NCBI GenBank assembly: GCA_017592665.1
Contig: JAGFNW010000019.1
Span: forward strand, 123,443 to 187,442
DNA length: 64,000 nucleotides
Direction of reading: 5' to 3'
DNA from: Streptosporangiaceae bacterium NEAU-GS5
Lineage (GTDB): Bacteria; Actinomycetota; Actinomycetes; Streptosporangiales; Streptosporangiaceae
The notes beneath the pieces were generated by a model. That model was not told the DNA's origin, searched no databases, and saw only the letters and a list, made by a program, of their open reading frames with translations. Of this stretch, positions 33,236-41,793 are shown piece by piece; within the stretch, counting starts at the first letter, position 1; each line of letters begins with the position of its first letter. Made by a program: the position numbers and the translations under genes.

Positions 33236-33647
33236 ACCGCGCCGGTCCTGCCGACCACCTGCGCTGTCGTCCACCGCACTGTCATCCACCGCACTGGCGC
33301 TGAGCGCCGGTGTGGGCCGCAGGCGCACGCCGTGAATCCAGGTGCGCGAGATGTGACTTCAGAGGGCTGTTATCTTCCGTGATGCGATTGATGCATGACC
33401 GAGAGACGTAACCCGATGTTATGGGTGATGTCAGGCTGCTAGCTTGTGCGCGAAGCTTTCCCCCCGGGGATCGCTCCTGGTCGGCCCTCGCCAGTCACGA
33501 AAGGCCTACGGGAGCACGCGGCGGTTGGCTCACCGCCTCACCCCCAGCGGCCCGCCTGCTCAATCCCCCACCAGGCAGGCGGGCCACAAACCCGGGCCTC
33601 CCCTTTCATGGCACACCGAGCGGGTCACGCTCACAGCCAATTCTTAA
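33236..33647. other. Intergenic region with hairpin
   Basis: About 410 bases without a convincing gene. Open frames here are low-complexity and lack ribosome sites. It contains a 15-bp tandem pair GTC[GA]TCCACCGCACT near 33265 and the strong inverted repeat described separately. Confidence 0.5.
33549..33585. terminator. Strong hairpin, candidate terminator
   Basis: GGCCCGCCTGC (33549-33559) pairs perfectly with GCAGGCGGGCC (33575-33585) around a 15-base loop. It lies between the small secreted peptide and the ATPase/BlaI operon. It could end the upstream transcript or shape a non-coding RNA. Confidence 0.5.
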
Positions 33648-33669
33648 ACTACTCCAAGTAGTACATATA
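33641..33669 (+). promoter_or_regulatory. Promoter with BlaI-like operator in the spacer
   Basis: TTCTTA (33641-33646) and CATATA (33664-33669) are 17 bp apart. The perfect palindrome ACTACT-CCA-AGTAGT (33648-33662) fills the spacer. Its TACT/AGTA core resembles the dyads bound by BlaI/MecI repressors, and a BlaI gene lies in the downstream operon. A second palindrome ATAGTACTAT sits at 33721-33730 in the leader. Confidence 0.55.
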
Positions 33670-33764
33670 GGGCGTGGGTCGCCTGCCGCCTCGTCAGTCC
33701 CGGCATATCAACTATGTTTAATAGTACTATGCTGGATAGCGATGACCCGTTGGGAGGCGACGGC

Positions 33765-34169
33765 TTGTCCGCATCCGAGGAGCTGCGCGAGACCTGCGCG
33801 GCGTGGCGAGAGCTGGAAGACGACCTCGTCGACTGGTCCAGCAGGACCGGCGTCGTGGTCGAGATCTGGGCGCTGCCCACGACCGGCGCGGCCGCCGACG
33901 TCGTGCGCGCCGTCCGCGGGGCGGTGGCCGAGGCCCTCGCCAACGTCGAGAAGCACAGCGGCGCCCAGTTGGTGTCGGTGGCGCTGACCATGAACGCCCG
34001 CGGCATGCGGCTCACGGTCAGCGACGACGGCGCGGGCTGCCCCGACGGCGCCGTCGGCCGCGGCATCGCCGCCATGAAGGCGCACTTCGCGGCCGTCGGC
34101 GGCACATTGTCCGTGCACGGGGTGCCGGGCGGCGGCACGACCGTGTCCGGCGTCGTCAAAGGGCGCTGA
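33765..34169 (+). CDS. Stand-alone histidine-kinase-type ATPase (HATPase_c)
   Basis: About 134 residues comprising little more than the catalytic ATPase domain of NarL/DesK-type kinases: N-box AVAEALANVEKHSGA, G1 DDGAG and G2-like GRGIAAM. There is no sensor, membrane segment or His phosphoacceptor domain. TTG at 33765 is chosen because GGGAGG lies seven bases upstream; ATGs at 33714 and 33729 lack ribosome sites and fall in the operator region. It is followed after about 60 bp by a BlaI repressor and an M56 peptidase. It may bind or phosphorylate a partner, or act like an anti-sigma kinase; not provable here. Confidence 0.75.
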   Translation: MSASEELRETCAAWRELEDDLVDWSSRTGVVVEIWALPTTGAAADVVRAVRGAVAEALANVEKHSGAQLVSVALTMNARGMRLTVSDDGAGCPDGAVGRGIAAMKAHFAAVGGTLSVHGVPGGGTTVSGVVKGR

Positions 34170-34228
34170 GTCCCATGTCTACGATCGCCGATAGCATTGG
34201 GCGCATCGCATCGAGGAGGACGGTGACA

Positions 34229-34597
34229 GTGCCGACGCTGGGCGAACTGGAATCCACGATCATGGACAGGCTGTGGTCCTACCGCCGGCCCGCCTCGGTC
34301 CGCGACGTGCTCGAGGATCTGCGCGGCGATCGGGAGATCGCCTACACCACCGTGATGACGGTGATGGACAAGCTGCACAAGAAGGGCCTGCTCAAACGCC
34401 ACCCCCAGGGCAAGGCGTATATCTACGAGACGGTCCTCAGCAAAGAGGCCTACACCGCCGGCCAGATGCGCGAGACCCTGGCCCGCAGCGAAAACCAGGC
34501 CGCCACGCTCGTGCACTTCCTTGAGCGGCTGACGCCGGAGGAGTCGGCGGCGCTGGAGGCGGCGCTGCAGGTCTTCCCACCGCGAGGCCGTTCGTGA
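34229..34597 (+). CDS. BlaI/MecI/CopY-family repressor
   Basis: A 122-residue winged-helix repressor. It shows LGELESTIMDRLW, SVRDVLEDL, IAYTTVMTVMDKLHKKGLL and RHPQGKAYIYE, the full BlaI pattern, then a C-terminal dimerisation helix region. GTG at 34229 gives the usual family start and has GGAGGA eight bases upstream; the ATG at 34175 is less likely. It is coupled by GTGA to an M56 peptidase, the arrangement used for proteolytic relief of repression. The likely operators are the dyads at 33648-33662 and 33721-33730. Confidence 0.92.
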   Translation: MPTLGELESTIMDRLWSYRRPASVRDVLEDLRGDREIAYTTVMTVMDKLHKKGLLKRHPQGKAYIYETVLSKEAYTAGQMRETLARSENQAATLVHFLERLTPEESAALEAALQVFPPRGRS

Positions 34598-35547
34598 TCG
34601 CCGTCGTGCTCGCGGTCTACGCGGCGGCCGGCACGGCGCTGCTGCCCCGGCTGCTGGGCTGGGCGCGGTGGCGCGACCACGCGCCCCGGCTCGCGATCTC
34701 CCTGTGGCTGGCCGCCTGCGGCTCGGTCATCCTCGCAGCGATCTTCGCGGCCATCGCGGCCGCCGCGCCGTCCCACCGGATCGGCCACGGGCTGACCGGC
34801 CTGGCCAGGGCGGCCCTGGCGCTGCTCGGCAACCGCTTCGACCCGGCTGCGATCCCGGTCAGGGCCTGGTTCGCGATCGGCGCGGCCGGGCTCATCCTGG
34901 CCGCGCTGGCCCAGGGCCTGGGCGGCGTGCTGTACGTGACGTGGCGCGAGCGCCGCCGCCACGCCGAGATGCTCGCCGTCGTCGGCCGCCACGACCACCG
35001 CATCGGCGCCACCGTCCTCGATTACGGCGAGCCGATGGCCTACTGCCTGCCCGGCCGCCGGCCCAAGACCGTGATCACGACCGCGGCGCTGCGCTCGCTG
35101 GTCCCCGACCACGTCGCCGCCGTGCTCGCCCACGAGCGGGCCCACCTGCGCGGGCGGCACCACCTGCTGCTGGCCGTGGCCCAAGGCCTGGCCCGCGCGT
35201 TCCCCGGCCTGCCGCTGTTCACGCGGGCCGGCAGCGAGATCGCCCGCCTGGTCGAACTGCGCGCCGACGACGTCGCCGCCCGGCGGCACCCGCGCGTCCA
35301 CATCGCCGCCGCCGTGGTCAGCCTGGCCACGGGCCGCGCCCCGGCCTTCGCGCTCGGCGCCGGCGGGGAGAACGCCCTGGTCAGGGTGAGCCGCATGCTC
35401 AACCCCGCCACCCCGCTGCGACTGCGGGAAAAGCTCATCGGCGTGGCCGCGGTCGCCGTGCTCCTGACCGGGCCCGCCATCATCGCGGCCTCACCTGGGC
35501 TGATGGGTGCGGTCATGCATCACTGTTATACGCTCGCGTTTTTCTGA
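34594..35547 (+). CDS. M56-family membrane metallopeptidase (BlaR1-like)
   Basis: 317 residues with three or four transmembrane segments. A cytosolic zinc site HERAH (in VLAHERAHLRGRHH) lies near the middle, with a downstream LVELRADDVAARRH glutamate motif. In BlaR1/MecR1 this domain cleaves BlaI; this protein lacks the penicillin-binding sensor domain, as most actinobacterial M56 proteins do. The GTG start overlaps the BlaI stop. Confidence 0.9.
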   Translation: MIAVVLAVYAAAGTALLPRLLGWARWRDHAPRLAISLWLAACGSVILAAIFAAIAAAAPSHRIGHGLTGLARAALALLGNRFDPAAIPVRAWFAIGAAGLILAALAQGLGGVLYVTWRERRRHAEMLAVVGRHDHRIGATVLDYGEPMAYCLPGRRPKTVITTAALRSLVPDHVAAVLAHERAHLRGRHHLLLAVAQGLARAFPGLPLFTRAGSEIARLVELRADDVAARRHPRVHIAAAVVSLATGRAPAFALGAGGENALVRVSRMLNPATPLRLREKLIGVAAVAVLLTGPAIIAASPGLMGAVMHHCYTLAFF

Positions 35548-35610
35548 ACGGCTGGGGCCCCATCTGCGTACCTTTGCCTAGAACGACGGCAAGGCAAGGA
35601 GGGCCCGGAT

Positions 35611-36594
35611 ATGGCGAGTCGGTCCATCCGATTACGCCTCATTCAAATCCTGGGCGCGACGCTTGCCGTCTTCGCGATGCTCGCGAACGTCGGCGCGGCG
35701 ACCGCGCGCGCCAAACCCACCCCCGCGCAGCTGCGCCAGCGCCTGGCCGCGCAGCAGAAGCAGCTGGACACGCTGATCGTCCAGTACGGCAAGCGCAGGG
35801 ACACCTTCAACAAGGCGCGCCGCGCCGAGCAGCGCGCGCGGGACAGGGCGCAGCACGCGCAGCAGCAGTTCGAGCAGGCCCGCCGGGGCATCCAGGAGCT
35901 GGCCGAGCTGCGCTACCAGGCGCCCGAGCCCAGCGTGTCGATGCTCGGCCAGAGCGACCCGACCGCGATCCTCGGCCAGGCGGCGCTGCTGCAGCAGCTG
36001 TCCGACCAGCGGACGGCCCGCCTGTCCGGGTTCGCCACGATCAGGGACGAACTCGCGCGCGCCAAGGACGACGCGGCCGAGCGGACCAAGGACTCCAGCG
36101 CGGCGCTCGCGGAGGTCGGCCGGGACAAGGAGAAGGCCGAGAAGCTCATCGCGTCGATCAAGGACCAGCTGGACGCGGTCGTGGCCCCGACCTCACGCCG
36201 ATCCGACGGCACCTGGGTGCCCGAGCTGCCGACCGGCACCGACAACATCACCGAGCGCATGCGCATCGTCCGCGGCCAGGTCGAGCAGGACTTCCCCGGG
36301 CTGTCCCACGGCATCGGCTGCTACCGCAGCACGCAGGACGGCGGCGAGCATCCGCTCGGCCGGGCCTGCGACTTCATGCTGAGCTCGGGCGGCGCCATGC
36401 CCTCGGCCGACCAGGTGGAGCTGGGCAACCAGATCGCCGAATGGGCCATCAAGAACGCCCCGCGTATGGCCATCAAGTACGTGATCTACCGGCAGCGCAT
36501 CTGGCAGACGGCCACCGGTAGCTGGAAGGCCATGTCCGACCGCGGCGGGGTCACGGCCAACCACTTCGACCACGTGCACATCTCGGTCTACTAG
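35611..36594 (+). CDS. Secreted coiled-coil protein with ARB_07466-like C-terminal domain
   Basis: 327 residues. Signal peptide (RLRLIQILGATLAVFAML...ATARA), then about 150 residues of charged Gln/Lys/Glu-rich coiled coil like the N-terminal part of cell-wall NlpC/P60 proteins. A C-terminal domain follows with GIGCYRSTQDGGEHPLGRACDFML, YVIYRQRIW and NHFDHVHISVY. These resemble the ARB_07466/DD-carboxypeptidase-like fold with possible metal-binding His and Asp. It is probably an extracellular cell-wall factor. ATG with AGGAGGG nine bases upstream. Its stop shares the CTAG with the convergent lipoprotein gene. Confidence 0.85.
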   Translation: MASRSIRLRLIQILGATLAVFAMLANVGAATARAKPTPAQLRQRLAAQQKQLDTLIVQYGKRRDTFNKARRAEQRARDRAQHAQQQFEQARRGIQELAELRYQAPEPSVSMLGQSDPTAILGQAALLQQLSDQRTARLSGFATIRDELARAKDDAAERTKDSSAALAEVGRDKEKAEKLIASIKDQLDAVVAPTSRRSDGTWVPELPTGTDNITERMRIVRGQVEQDFPGLSHGIGCYRSTQDGGEHPLGRACDFMLSSGGAMPSADQVELGNQIAEWAIKNAPRMAIKYVIYRQRIWQTATGSWKAMSDRGGVTANHFDHVHISVY

Positions 36595-37397
36595 CCGGTC
36601 GCGCCCTGCTCGCCGGGCATCAGATAGCGCCAGGACACATTGAGCGACGCCCCTGACGGGGCGCGGAAGGTCGGCCAGGAGAAGGGCTGCTCGGGGTCGC
36701 GCGGCACCATGCGGGCGACGGTCTCGGCCGCGGCGTCGGACAGGTCCGAGACCCGGACGGGCGCCGACGTCGCCGGCGGCTCGGGCACGCCCTCGGGCCA
36801 GGGGTGGATCGTGCCCTCCGCGCCCGGCACGTCTTCGGCGACCAGCCGTACGCGCGGCGAGGTGTAGGCCTGGCCCTCCGCCGTGACGCGGTCGGCCAAC
36901 CGGCCCATGCGGTCGCGCGCGTCGAGGATCTCGGCCGAGTAGCCGCCCATGGTCTGGTCGAGCGCCCCGATCGACACCTCGTGGATGGGCCCGTCACCGG
37001 CGCGGACGCCGAGCACGGTCGTGGGGGCGTCCGCGACGGCCGGGGTGCCCGGACTGGGCGTGACCGTGGCCGGCTGTCCGGCCAGATCCTTGCCCAGGGC
37101 CGCCATCAGGTCGGCGAACTCGGCCGGCGATAGCTGCAAGGTGTGCGCCGCGTCGGCGATCACCTGGCCGTCGCCGTACACGACGACTCTCGGAGGCCTG
37201 ATCGCCTGCACGCCGGGCGGGGTGAAGCCGCCATCCAGCCGCCAGACGGCGACCGGGCGCCCGTCGGACGTCATCGCCGACCCCATCGGCGTCGCGGACG
37301 CCGTGCCGGTGGACGAGCCCACGTATGTGTCACTTGTGCCGCAGGACGCGCTCACCAGCGCCGCAGCGAGAACAAAAGCCAGCGATCTCCGCCTCAT
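36591..37397 (-). CDS. Putative lipoprotein
   Basis: A 268-residue exported protein. The basic start MRRR, a hydrophobic stretch and the lipobox-like VSASC near residue 19 suggest lipid attachment. The remainder (WRLDGGFTPPGVQ, VVVYGDGQVIADAAH, LSPAEFADLM) resembles other actinobacterial hypothetical lipoproteins; no enzymatic motif is seen. It lies 31 bp downstream of the BTAD regulator on the same strand and may be co-transcribed. The ATG has AGGGG close upstream. Confidence 0.75.
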   Translation of the reverse strand: MRRRSLAFVLAAALVSASCGTSDTYVGSSTGTASATPMGSAMTSDGRPVAVWRLDGGFTPPGVQAIRPPRVVVYGDGQVIADAAHTLQLSPAEFADLMAALGKDLAGQPATVTPSPGTPAVADAPTTVLGVRAGDGPIHEVSIGALDQTMGGYSAEILDARDRMGRLADRVTAEGQAYTSPRVRLVAEDVPGAEGTIHPWPEGVPEPPATSAPVRVSDLSDAAAETVARMVPRDPEQPFSWPTFRAPSGASLNVSWRYLMPGEQGATG

Positions 37398-37428
37398 GCC
37401 CCTATGACGCAGCCAACCCGAGCCCGGT

Positions 37429-39231
37429 TCATCTTCCATGCAAGACCGGATTGTCGATTTTCGAGGCGAGCAGGCGGGCCAGGTCGGCGGCCGCCCGGTC
37501 GCCCAGCCTGCCACGATGCCGGTGCGCCCGCATGATCAGCTCGCGCATGCCGCCGCGCTCGGCGATCCGGGTCAGGTCCTCCACCCAGGCGCCCGCGCTG
37601 GGCAGCCGGTGGGTGACGCCGATCTCGCAGAGGGCGTCCAGCGTGTGCGCCTCCACCCACACGTACGCGTCGGGCAGCCGGTTGCCCCGCCGCAGGGCGT
37701 CGAGCAGCCATTCGACGGCGCCCACGACGTCGCCGCGCGCCGCCGCGACCACGCCGAGCCCGCGCGCCGCGATCGCCTCCCAGCAGGGGTCGGCGAGCTG
37801 GCAGCCGAGCGCGAACGCGTACTCGTAGCGCTCGGCCGCGGCGTCGATCGAACCCCGCGCCAGATCCACGTCGGCGCGGAACGCCTCGGGCCAGGGCAGG
37901 AACGACGTCCAGCCGTCCGCGCGCGCCAGCTCTATTGAGCGCTCGAGCGCCTCGGCGGCGGGCGCCGTCTCGCCGCGCAGCAGATGGGCCCGGCCGAGCA
38001 TGGCCAGTGTGTAGGCCGCCTGCCGGGTGTCGCCGCTGTCTTCGCTGGTCTTCCAGGCCGCGTCCAGCGCCTCGACGGCCCGGCCGTAGTAGGCGGTGTC
38101 GGTGAGCACGCACCCGACCAGGCAGCCGAGCCGGCCGCGCTCCCGGTCGTCGGCGGCCGACTCCCCGGCACGCTCCGCCCAGGCCAGCGCGCGCTCGTAG
38201 CGTCCGCGGAGGAACTCGACGTAGCCCAGCTCCCGGGCCGCGCCGGCGATCACCTCGGATTGCCCCGTCTCGCGGGCCAGCGCCAGCGCCTCGTGGAGCG
38301 CGGTGGCGCCCTCGTCGTCGCGCCCACGGGCCGCATGCACCAGCGCCTCGCCGAGCGCGGCCAGGGCCTGCGCCTCCAGGGCCGGATCGGCCGCGGCCCG
38401 CGCCTCGACGCGGGCCCGCCGCAGGCAGTCGAGCCCGGCCTCGAGCACGCCCGCGGCGATGGCGGCCTGGCCGGCCTCCAGCTGGGCCCGCGCGGCCGCC
38501 CGCCGGGCGACCGGTCCCGCCGTCGGCGTCGCGGTGACCGTGCGCGCCGCGGCGGCCAGCGCCGCACTCGGCGAGGCGCCGAGCTCCCGCTCGAACAGCT
38601 CGGTGCAGCGCGCCACCTGACGTGCCGCCTCGATGCCGTCTCCGGCCGCGGCCAGGCTGCGCACCAAGAGCGTCTGGGACGCCTCCTCCAGTGGGTTGAG
38701 CGCGACGAGCCGCCCGGCCAGCTGTACGGCCTGGCGCGCGTCGCCGGTCGCCAGCCGGGCCAGCGCCGACTCGCGCAGCACGCCCTCGGACGCGGCGGCG
38801 AGGTGGCGGCGCTCCATCATCAGCCACATGTCGAAGGCCGGGCTGCCGCGGACGGTGACCCCGGCCAGGAGCTCCTGGCCGAGGCCGGGCATGCGCAGCG
38901 CCTCCGACCACGCGCCACGCCGGATCACGTCCACGTCGACGACGGTCGTGACGGGCAGCGAGAGCCGTACGGGATCACCGGCGAGCGTGGCGCCGTCACC
39001 GCCGGCCGACCGCAGCACGCGGCGCAGCTCGGTGAGATTCCAGCGCAGCGCCGCGAGGGGATCGTCGGCCTCGGCGAACAACAGCGCCACCAGTTGCTCG
39101 CGGCTCGGCGGCACGTCGGCCATCACCAGATAGGCCAGCAGCGCCCACACCTTGTGCCCGCGGGGCGGCGCGACCGGACCGCCGTCTCCGGCCACCTGGG
39201 GACCGCCCAGCAGGTGAATCGACAGCGGCAT
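37429..39231 (-). CDS. BTAD-domain (SARP-like) transcriptional regulator
   Basis: 600 residues. An N-terminal winged helix (about 1-95; SIHLLGGPQVAG, GHKVWALLAYLVM, LRWNLTELRRVL) is followed by a bacterial transcriptional activation domain (about 100-230) and then TPR-like repeats to the end. No NB-ARC ATPase is present, so it is shorter than AfsR. Such proteins often activate neighbouring genes by binding direct repeats spaced 11 bp apart. It follows DUF4242 by 28 bp. The half-sites in front of the FAD oxidoreductase at 40329-40378 are candidate targets. Confidence 0.88.
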   Translation of the reverse strand: MPLSIHLLGGPQVAGDGGPVAPPRGHKVWALLAYLVMADVPPSREQLVALLFAEADDPLAALRWNLTELRRVLRSAGGDGATLAGDPVRLSLPVTTVVDVDVIRRGAWSEALRMPGLGQELLAGVTVRGSPAFDMWLMMERRHLAAASEGVLRESALARLATGDARQAVQLAGRLVALNPLEEASQTLLVRSLAAAGDGIEAARQVARCTELFERELGASPSAALAAAARTVTATPTAGPVARRAAARAQLEAGQAAIAAGVLEAGLDCLRRARVEARAAADPALEAQALAALGEALVHAARGRDDEGATALHEALALARETGQSEVIAGAARELGYVEFLRGRYERALAWAERAGESAADDRERGRLGCLVGCVLTDTAYYGRAVEALDAAWKTSEDSGDTRQAAYTLAMLGRAHLLRGETAPAAEALERSIELARADGWTSFLPWPEAFRADVDLARGSIDAAAERYEYAFALGCQLADPCWEAIAARGLGVVAAARGDVVGAVEWLLDALRRGNRLPDAYVWVEAHTLDALCEIGVTHRLPSAGAWVEDLTRIAERGGMRELIMRAHRHRGRLGDRAAADLARLLASKIDNPVLHGR

Positions 39232-39259
39232 GCCCGCAACTCCCGCCCGCCGCCGGCAC

Positions 39260-39532
39260 CTATTCCGCGGTCACCGGACTGATCACGCTCGCCACCTCGG
39301 AGACCCGGTCGGCGGGGAAGCCGCCGAGCCGCGCGTGCTCGCGCACCAGCGCCTCGTCGGCGGCGTGATACACGCAGTACATCTTGTCGGCGGTGACGTA
39401 GCTTTCGATCCACTGTACGTCCGGGCCCAGGTCCCGAAGGACCCCGGCGGAGCGCTGCGCGATCGCCTTCATCTCGTCGGCCGGGGTCGCCCCGAGCCCC
39501 TCGATGTCGCGCTCGATAACGAATTTCGGCAT
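39260..39532 (-). CDS. DUF4242 domain protein
   Basis: A 90-residue ferredoxin-like fold protein matching the DUF4242 family (SCO4226-like, some described as nickel-binding). Landmarks are MPKFVIERDIEGLG, VQWIESYVTADKMYCVYHA and LVREHARLGGFPADRVSEV. ATG with GGAGGG five bases upstream. The gene sits directly before the BTAD regulator, a common pairing in actinobacteria, and may act as its sensor or chaperone; this is inferred from context. Confidence 0.88.
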   Translation of the reverse strand: MPKFVIERDIEGLGATPADEMKAIAQRSAGVLRDLGPDVQWIESYVTADKMYCVYHAADEALVREHARLGGFPADRVSEVASVISPVTAE

Positions 39533-39558
39533 GTGGCCCTCCACGGTTTTCACCTGAA

Positions 39559-39585
39559 TGCACCGGCGGAACTCCCGCCGGTGCA
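39559..39585 (-). terminator. Perfect 11-bp hairpin between 203-aa gene and DUF4242
   Basis: TGCACCGGCGG and CCGCCGGTGCA enclose the loop AACTC. It lies after the upstream minus-strand gene and 27 bp before the DUF4242 start. It is probably a terminator or attenuator separating the two genes. Confidence 0.65.
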
Positions 39586-39645
39586 GCCAGATTCGCCCCC
39601 ACCCGTTAGACCGCCCGTTTGACGGGCCGTGGAGGGCCGGGACCG

Positions 39646-40257
39646 CTAGCGGCGCCAGTACATCCAGGGCTGGGTGAGGTCGTAGTAGGACGGCTCGGCC
39701 ATGTGCAGACCCCGCTCCTCCTCGATGATGGCGCGGAGGTTGGCCGGCGGCTGGGTGTCCTGGGCGGCCATCGCCTCCTGCTCGGAGGTGAAGTAGACGG
39801 CCATGGTGTAGCCGCCGTCGCCGTGCATGGCCATGGTGCCGCCGATGACGTCGGGGCGCGCGTCGTTCATGCCCCCCGCCTCCATCATCCGGCCGAGCTC
39901 GCGCATGCGCTTGGCGTCGCGGACGCGGCCCTCGATCACCTGTACGTAGCCGGCGTCGTCCGAGCCGCCCTGGCCGAACTGGTCGACCTCCGCACAGTCG
40001 TGGAAGGTGACGTCGCCGTTGAAGTTCTTGGACGTCGCCATCCACCACTGGTGCTGCTCGGGGCGCTCGTTGTTGGCCCGGGCCGACTTCTGCGAGTCGA
40101 AGCGGATGAGCGCCATGAACATGCCGTCGGGCGTGACGCCCGCCGTGGTACCGAGCCAGCCCTTCGCGGCCGGCGCGAGGTCGGTGGCCCACTGGTCGAA
40201 GCAGTTCCGCAGCTCGTGCGCTTTTGCCGTACGACCCTTGATGACCTGAATGAACAT
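39646..40257 (-). CDS. Hypothetical protein, two dimeric alpha-beta-barrel-like halves
   Basis: 203 residues, no firm family. The two halves begin similarly (FIQVIKGRTAKAHEL at 2 and YVQVIEGRVRDAKRM near 104), each followed by a strand-rich stretch ending in a phenylalanine-rich strand (MFMALIRF and YTMAVYFTS). This pattern suggests a duplicated ABM-like ferredoxin barrel. ATG at 40257 with GGGGAGAG just upstream. It heads the minus-strand group with DUF4242 and BTAD, divergent from the FAD oxidoreductase. Confidence 0.7.
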   Translation of the reverse strand: MFIQVIKGRTAKAHELRNCFDQWATDLAPAAKGWLGTTAGVTPDGMFMALIRFDSQKSARANNERPEQHQWWMATSKNFNGDVTFHDCAEVDQFGQGGSDDAGYVQVIEGRVRDAKRMRELGRMMEAGGMNDARPDVIGGTMAMHGDGGYTMAVYFTSEQEAMAAQDTQPPANLRAIIEEERGLHMAEPSYYDLTQPWMYWRR

Positions 40258-40328
40258 TCTCTCTCCCCTGAAACAGCCCTGGCCCCTCCACGTCACCTAG
40301 TACCCGCTCAAGCGATCAATCGCGTCGC

Positions 40329-40378
40329 CTTGGAAGAGACTTGGAGAAAGATCCAAGAGTCCCCTCGGAACGTCCAAG
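40329..40378. promoter_or_regulatory. Helically phased CTTGGA half-sites upstream of FAD oxidoreductase
   Basis: Four copies of a 6-bp half-site lie in the divergent gap: CTTGGA at 40329-40334 and 40340-40345 (11 bp apart, direct), and TCCAAG at 40352-40357 and 40373-40378 (21 bp apart). All are spaced by about whole helical turns. A TATACG -10-like element is at 40409-40414 without a good -35, as expected for an activator-dependent promoter. Confidence 0.6.
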
Positions 40379-40440
40379 AAGTGCACAAGCGTCGTTTCGC
40401 ACCATGTCTATACGAAGACCTGCGAAGGGGGAGATTCACC

Positions 40441-41793
40441 ATGCGAGAGCTTGGTATAGGCCTGCGGCGCGTGCTGCGAGGACGGGTGCTCGTCCAGGGG
40501 GACGAGGAATTCGAGGCGATCAGCCGGCCGTGGGACGCGGCCGTCGACCAGCGGGTGGTGGCGGTCGTGGAGGCCGCCGACGCCGCGGACGTGTCGGCGC
40601 TGGTCCGCTATGCGAGACAGGCCGGCTTGGCCGTGGCCACGCAGCCCAACGGGCACGCGCCCTCGGCCGGCTTCGAAGGAACCATCCTGTTACGGACCAG
40701 GCTGATGAACAGCGTCGAGGTACGGCCCGGCGAGCGGATCGCCCGGGTCGGCCCCGCCGCGACCTGGGGCGACGTGCTGGCCGAGGCCGGCAAGCACGAG
40801 CTCGTCGCGCTCGCCGGCAGCACCGCCGTGGTCAGCGCGACGGCGTTCACCCTGGGCGGTGGCGTGAGCTGGTTCGGCCGTAAGTACGGCTTCGCCGCCA
40901 ACAGCGTCCGGTCGTTCGACGTGGTCGACGCCGACGGCGCGCAGCTGACGGTGACCCGCGAGTCGGACCCGGAGCTGTTCTGGGCGCTGCGCGGCGGAGG
41001 CGGCGACTTCGCGATCGTCACCGCCATGGAGTTCGACCTGCACCCTGGCAACGGCCTCTACGGCGGCCGGATCCTGTGGCCGGCGACCCGTGCCGCCGCG
41101 GTCATGGCCGCGTTCCGCGAGGTCACCGCGCAGGCGCCGGACGGCCTCAGCGTCTGGTTCACGCTGCTGCAGTTCCCGCCGTTCCCTGAGCTGCCCGAGC
41201 CGCTGCGCGGGCTGTCGGCGGTCGCCATCGACGTCGCGAGCCTGGACGGCGAAGGGCACGACCTGCTGCGCGCGTTCGAGGCGATCCCCGGGGTGATCTT
41301 CGACACGCGCGGGCCGCTCGCCGCGGCCGACCTCGGCGCCATCGCCGCCGAGCCGACCGACCCGACGGACGCCTTCGTCCACAGCGAGCTGCTGACCGAC
41401 CTCGACGACGCCGCCGCGGCCGCGCTGCTGATGTCGGCCGGGCCGGGCACGGTCGCGCCTCTGGTCTCGGTCCAGGTCCGTCACCTGGGCGGTGCGCTCA
41501 GCGTGGTGCGCGAGGACGCCGGCGCGGCCGGGCACATCGCCGAGCCGTACATGCTGTCGATGGTCGGCGTGCTGTTCACTCCAGAGATGGAGGGCCCGGT
41601 CCGGGCGCGGCAGGAGGTGATCGCGAGCGCGCTGGCGTTCCGCACCAGCGGCCGCAAGCCGTTCACGTTCCTGTCCCACGACGAGACCGCGGCGCACGCG
41701 TTCCCCGCGTCCACGCTGGCGCGGCTGCGGGACATCAAGCGCCGCCGCGACCCGGCCGGCGTGTTCCGCAGCAACCACCCGGTCCTCGGCTAG
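40441..41793 (+). CDS. FAD-dependent oxidoreductase (berberine-bridge type)
   Basis: 450 residues. The FAD-binding PCMH domain occupies the first 200 residues (RPWDAAVDQRVVAVVEAADAADV, VATQPNGHAPSAGF, TLGGGVSWFGRKYGFAANSV). A C-terminal berberine-like segment ends RRRDPAGVFRSNHPV. The His in PNGHAP corresponds to the residue that binds FAD covalently in this family; the second, Cys linkage is not seen. Members oxidise sugars, alkaloids or polyketides; the substrate here is unknown. ATG with GGGGGAG upstream. It ends on a CTAG shared with the convergent membrane protein gene. Confidence 0.88.
   Translation: MRELGIGLRRVLRGRVLVQGDEEFEAISRPWDAAVDQRVVAVVEAADAADVSALVRYARQAGLAVATQPNGHAPSAGFEGTILLRTRLMNSVEVRPGERIARVGPAATWGDVLAEAGKHELVALAGSTAVVSATAFTLGGGVSWFGRKYGFAANSVRSFDVVDADGAQLTVTRESDPELFWALRGGGGDFAIVTAMEFDLHPGNGLYGGRILWPATRAAAVMAAFREVTAQAPDGLSVWFTLLQFPPFPELPEPLRGLSAVAIDVASLDGEGHDLLRAFEAIPGVIFDTRGPLAAADLGAIAAEPTDPTDAFVHSELLTDLDDAAAAALLMSAGPGTVAPLVSVQVRHLGGALSVVREDAGAAGHIAEPYMLSMVGVLFTPEMEGPVRARQEVIASALAFRTSGRKPFTFLSHDETAAHAFPASTLARLRDIKRRRDPAGVFRSNHPVLG

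Noticed and set aside
33421..33987. Plus-strand frame spanning the hairpin region and BlaI operon promoter
   Set aside because: It runs across a promoter, two palindromes and a long hairpin and is out of frame with the ATPase gene.
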